Assembly (NCBI RefSeq): GCF_900176365.1
Contig: NZ_FWXY01000014.1
Span: 83,847 to 147,846, forward strand
Reading direction: 5' to 3'
DNA from: Desulfocicer vacuolatum DSM 3385
GTDB lineage: Bacteria > Desulfobacterota > Desulfobacteria > Desulfobacterales > Desulfobacteraceae
Length of the DNA: 64,000 nt
A model generated the notes under the pieces. The model ran no database searches. It worked only from the letters and a program-made list of their open reading frames with translations, and was not told the DNA's origin. Each line of letters opens with the position of its first letter. Within the stretch, counting starts at the first letter, position 1. The translations under genes and the position numbers were made by a program. Positions 61,118-64,000 of this stretch are shown here, piece by piece.

Positions 61118-62266
61118 TCAGCACCCAATGTGACGTGAAATAACAATTCGCTGCACTTCAGAGGTCCCTTCACCAATATCAAGAAGTTTCTGATCCCGAT
61201 AAAATCGTTCAACATTATACTCTTTCATCAGGCCGTATCCACCATGGATCTGAACGGCATGGTTGGCCACCCGGCCCATGAGTTCTGAGCAATACAGTTT
61301 AGCCATGGCTGCTTCTTTTTCAAAGGGGCGGTTTTCGTTTCTCAACCAGCAGGCCTTGTACATTAAATTGCGGGCACACTCGATTTCCATGGCACAGTCT
61401 GCCAACTTAAAGGCAATGGCCTGGAATTTGGAAATGGATTGACCGAATTGTTTTCTGTCCTTGGCATATTTCAGTGCCAGATCATAGGCGCCCTGGGCTC
61501 CACCAAGCCCCATGGAACCGATGGAGAGACGACCACCGTCCAATGTTTTGAGCATTTGATGAAATCCGTCTCCCTGGTTGCCCAGCATATTTTCCTTGGG
61601 AACCCTGACATTGTCAAAATAGAGTTCTGCGGTATTGGAGGCCCGCCACATCATTTTTTTATGCATGGGAACTGCCTTGAATCCCGGGGTGTCTTTTTCC
61701 ACGATAAAGCAGGTGTATTCCGGTTTTCCGTTGTCCCGGGTACCGGTGATGGCCTGCACAGTAACACCCAGCGTCATATCGCAGGCTGCATTGGTGATGA
61801 ATATTTTAGAACCGTTGATAACCCAGTCGTCTCCGTCGCGAACGGCGGTGGTTTTACTGCCACCGGCATCTGAACCGGCAGTGGGTTCGGTGAGTCCAAA
61901 TCCCCACAGCGCTTCCCCGGAGCACAGTTTTGGCAGATATTTTTGTTTTTGCTCTTCTGAACCAAAATAGTAAAGGGGGCCGATACCCAATGAGTTTCCT
62001 GCGGCAATGGTGGCCGCCTGGGAACCGTCAATTCTGGCGATTTCTTCAACAGCGATGATATAGGAAATGTAATCCATGCCCTGGCCATCGTATTTTTCCG
62101 ACACAAACATGCCAAAAAGACCAATTTCACCCATCTTGCGGGTGAGTTCGGACGAAAATTCTTCTTTTTCGTCAAGTTCGCCTGCAATGGGGGCAATTTC
62201 TTTCTGGGCAAACTTTCTCACTTCTTTACGAATCATCGTCTGTTCCTTAGTAAGGTCAAAATTCAC
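61118..62266 (-). CDS. Acyl-CoA dehydrogenase, short-chain type
   Basis: 382 residues, starting with GTG at 62266 after GGAGGAG. It oxidises an acyl-CoA to the enoyl-CoA with FAD. FGLTEPTAGSDAGG and WVINGSKIFITNA (FAD/substrate region), DRKQFGQSISKFQAIAFKLA and QIHGGYGLMKEYNVERFYRD are typical. The C-terminal segment reads LLDIGEGTSEVQR; the Glu of GEGTSE is in the position of the catalytic base in butyryl- and medium-chain dehydrogenases, while isovaleryl-CoA dehydrogenases have a small residue there. It is the first gene of the minus-strand acyl-CoA cluster, with a TetR-like operator upstream. Confidence 0.93.
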   Translation of the reverse strand: MNFDLTKEQTMIRKEVRKFAQKEIAPIAGELDEKEEFSSELTRKMGEIGLFGMFVSEKYDGQGMDYISYIIAVEEIARIDGSQAATIAAGNSLGIGPLYYFGSEEQKQKYLPKLCSGEALWGFGLTEPTAGSDAGGSKTTAVRDGDDWVINGSKIFITNAACDMTLGVTVQAITGTRDNGKPEYTCFIVEKDTPGFKAVPMHKKMMWRASNTAELYFDNVRVPKENMLGNQGDGFHQMLKTLDGGRLSIGSMGLGGAQGAYDLALKYAKDRKQFGQSISKFQAIAFKLADCAMEIECARNLMYKACWLRNENRPFEKEAAMAKLYCSELMGRVANHAVQIHGGYGLMKEYNVERFYRDQKLLDIGEGTSEVQRIVISRHIGC

Positions 62267-62435
62267 CCTTTCTCCTCCTTATATTTGTGGTCAATGATGT
62301 AGAATTTTTGACTTTTTTGTCTAAAAGGCACGCCGTGTAAACGGAAAAATGAACATTACAGTTATTGTTGGAAATGGGCAGTGCCGTTCAGTTGGGTCAA
62401 ATATTTCTATTTCTGGACTTAGAAGCTATTGCTTA

Positions 62436-62453
62436 CCGAACGAGCGCTCGGTC
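62436..62453. promoter_or_regulatory. TetR-type operator-like palindrome
   Basis: ACCGAACGAGCGCTCGGT matches its own reverse complement at 14 of 18 positions and has the ACCGA...TCGGT arms typical of TetR/FadR-like regulators of fatty-acid genes. It lies 170 bp upstream of the acyl-CoA dehydrogenase start. No TetR gene is in the window. Confidence 0.5.
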
Positions 62454-62558
62454 TTATGGTAAACGATACTATATTCGTTGAAGATCATTTGTCAAATGTT
62501 TTTTTAAAAATTTAGAAATTCAATTTTTTTTGGAGGGAGAAGTGGCATGAAACCAAAA

Positions 62559-63722
62559 TTATTTGAGAAGCAGGGTTCTGCCGGTCTGCACCATATCCTT
62601 TAGAAGCTTGCCTGCCAATGTAGCCTTGCCAAGTGGGCCTTTGCGGTTTTCAAGAAGAACGGCGTGGAGTTTTTCACGGTCCTCCGGGGGGCGGGTGATC
62701 CGCTTTTTTTTCACCAGGCCCAAAGCCCCGGGGGAGCAGGTGGTAACGCATACTCCGCATCCAAGACACAGATTGAGATCCAGCTCTGCCCGGGGGGGAT
62801 CACCGGCAAGTTTGACGGCATTAACCTGGCACCTTTGTTCACACACCCCGCAACCGTTGCACAGGGATTTGTCCAGTCCGGCTTGAAAATTAGATATCTG
62901 GAATTCAAGGGGTTTGGGCAGTTTTTGATGAAGACTGAGCATGCCGCAGCAACAGCCGCAGCACGAGCAGATGAATTCGGGTTTCACCGTGTTGGATGGC
63001 TGTAGAACCAGCCCTTGTTTCTGGTTTTTATCAAGGATGGCCACGGCCTCTTCCCGGGAAATTTCCCGTCCCATCCCGGCGGAGAGACAGGTTGCGGCGA
63101 TGTCCCCCAGGGCCAGGCAGGTTTCGGTGCGCCGGGTCACCCGGCAGGGACGGCCCTGCATTTGTTGTTTTTTTCGGCAGATGCACGTAACAATAACAAA
63201 GGGGCCGTCTGTCCGGGCCATGAGGGTTGATATTTCATCAAATCCGGCCACATGATTTTCAATGGGAATGCTTTTTTTCACGGGGATGGTGCGCATCTGG
63301 GGCAGCTTTGTACCCAGAAATTCCATGCCAAATCCCATGGAGGCAGTATAATCGTCAAAGTCCTTGAGAAATTCCGGGGACATGCGTTCCATCTGCATTT
63401 CATACATTCCCACCACCAGAGGGGCATTGCAGTACTGATACCGGCCGTCCCTGATTCTGGATTCAATGCCGCCTTTTTTCTGGATGCGGTGCAGTATTCT
63501 TTCAAGGATTTCAGGAGTGTCGACCAGGAATTTTGCCCTGGGAAACAATCGGTCTACAGATTCAAAATTGTGGCTTAAACAGCAGACTATTTCAGCCTCT
63601 TCCGGTGTGAAAATATGCTTTAACAGCCGAATATCCGATCCGTTGGCGGCAGCGGGGAACCCCACGACCTGCCCGTCCAGATGTTTTTGTAATTTTCGAT
63701 ATATCCTGTTTTTTGCTGCCAC
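62559..63722 (-). CDS. Ferredoxin-like 4Fe-4S protein of unknown role
   Basis: 387 residues. The N-terminal 150 residues include a probable winged-helix-like segment (PEEAEIVCCLSHNFESVDRL). The middle has CICRKKQQMQGRPC and a further Cys, then ICSCCGCCCGML, possible non-standard metal sites. Residues about 285-345 form a bacterial ferredoxin with two 4Fe-4S binding motifs (CNGCGVCEQRCQVNAV; CLGCGVCVTTCSPGAL). It resembles the cytosolic iron-sulfur proteins common in sulfate reducers; electron partner unknown. It lies left-facing, 290 bp right of the acyl-CoA dehydrogenase start, probably as a separate transcript. Confidence 0.8.
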   Translation of the reverse strand: MAAKNRIYRKLQKHLDGQVVGFPAAANGSDIRLLKHIFTPEEAEIVCCLSHNFESVDRLFPRAKFLVDTPEILERILHRIQKKGGIESRIRDGRYQYCNAPLVVGMYEMQMERMSPEFLKDFDDYTASMGFGMEFLGTKLPQMRTIPVKKSIPIENHVAGFDEISTLMARTDGPFVIVTCICRKKQQMQGRPCRVTRRTETCLALGDIAATCLSAGMGREISREEAVAILDKNQKQGLVLQPSNTVKPEFICSCCGCCCGMLSLHQKLPKPLEFQISNFQAGLDKSLCNGCGVCEQRCQVNAVKLAGDPPRAELDLNLCLGCGVCVTTCSPGALGLVKKKRITRPPEDREKLHAVLLENRKGPLGKATLAGKLLKDMVQTGRTLLLK

Positions 63723-63868
63723 GTTATTTTTCAGCCTTTTTTTGAATTAAGTGTGGTGTTCCCGGAATTTAGAAGGTTACATTTAGTTTGTGTCTTATCC
63801 ACTCATTATTCACTGCTACTCGTATATCCTGAAAAAATTAATAAACAAGATCCTTGGTATCATAGAAG

Positions 63869-63912
63869 CACAACAAAGCTTGAAATATATACCTGATCTG
63901 CGGAGTGTTAAG
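63869..63912 (+). repeat. Composite palindromic repeat fragment, copy R13
   Basis: CACAACAAAGCTTGAAATAT and CTGCGGAGTGTTA: the middle segment and part of the hairpin. The head is missing. The remainder of 63723-64000 shows nothing recognisable. Confidence 0.65.
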
Positions 63913-64000
63913 TGCCACAATAAAATAACTACTTGAATGCAGAAATTTTCAGAATAAGTTGACCAAATTCAAAATATATCAGATTAAATGGTCCTGGGAT

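Overview
The window looks like chromosomal DNA of a completely oxidising sulfate-reducing bacterium of the Desulfobacteraceae type. That is an inference from gene content: several acyl-CoA ligases, beta-oxidation and leucine-type acyl-CoA enzymes, an iron-sulfur protein, many two-component and sigma-54 regulators, class III nucleotidyl cyclases, a PUFA-synthase-like megaenzyme and abundant small intergenic repeats. No rRNA, tRNA, CRISPR array or complete insertion sequence was found. Two dispersed non-coding repeat families, described below, are spread across the window.

Layout. 1-4820 (-): the start of a megasynthase (two nitronate-monooxygenase/PfaD-like domains, ketosynthase, acyltransferase) that runs off the left edge. 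4821-6524: a gene-poor region. 6525-10679 (+): a large membrane protein of unknown function and a lipid-kinase-family protein. 10823-14419 (-): a DMT transporter, a flavodoxin and glutamine synthetase with a clear sigma-54 promoter. 14855-21734 (+): a cyclic-nucleotide block with two nucleotidyl cyclases, a SUMF1-type protein and a transporter/HEAT/cNMP-binding fusion. 22394-32750: a PP-loop ATPase, RimK-type ATP-grasp and GNAT operon (-), divergent from a GshB-like ATP-grasp and a five-gene peptide ABC transporter (+); together these look like a locus for making and moving a small peptide-like metabolite. 32797-43042: aldehyde dehydrogenase, a NarL-type two-component pair, acyl-CoA ligase, thiolase and 3-hydroxyacyl-CoA dehydrogenase. 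43043-52052: the regulatory region. 52225-62266 (-): an acyl-CoA degradation cluster resembling leucine/isovalerate catabolism. 62559-63722 (-): an iron-sulfur protein.

The most unusual locus is at 44970-52052. Three tandem, almost identical units of about 170 bp (50431-50890) each encode the same 30-residue signal-peptide-like peptide ending TGGGGP, each with its own ribosome binding site. A good sigma-54 promoter lies just upstream, with TGCACA palindromes about 100 and 170 bp further up. Around it are a periplasmic peptide-binding lipoprotein, an NtrB-like sensor kinase, an NtrC-type sigma-54 activator and a receiver-only response regulator. The parts suggest a sigma-54-controlled secreted or membrane-active micropeptide, possibly sensed by its neighbours; the wiring is inference.

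Repeats. (i) A 184-bp element with terminal inverted repeats occurs four times, each copy flanked by a 7-8 bp target duplication, so it is a real MITE-like transposable element. (ii) A composite palindromic repeat occurs about a dozen times, complete or truncated, usually at gene ends. In five cases its first bases supply the TAA stop codon of the upstream gene.
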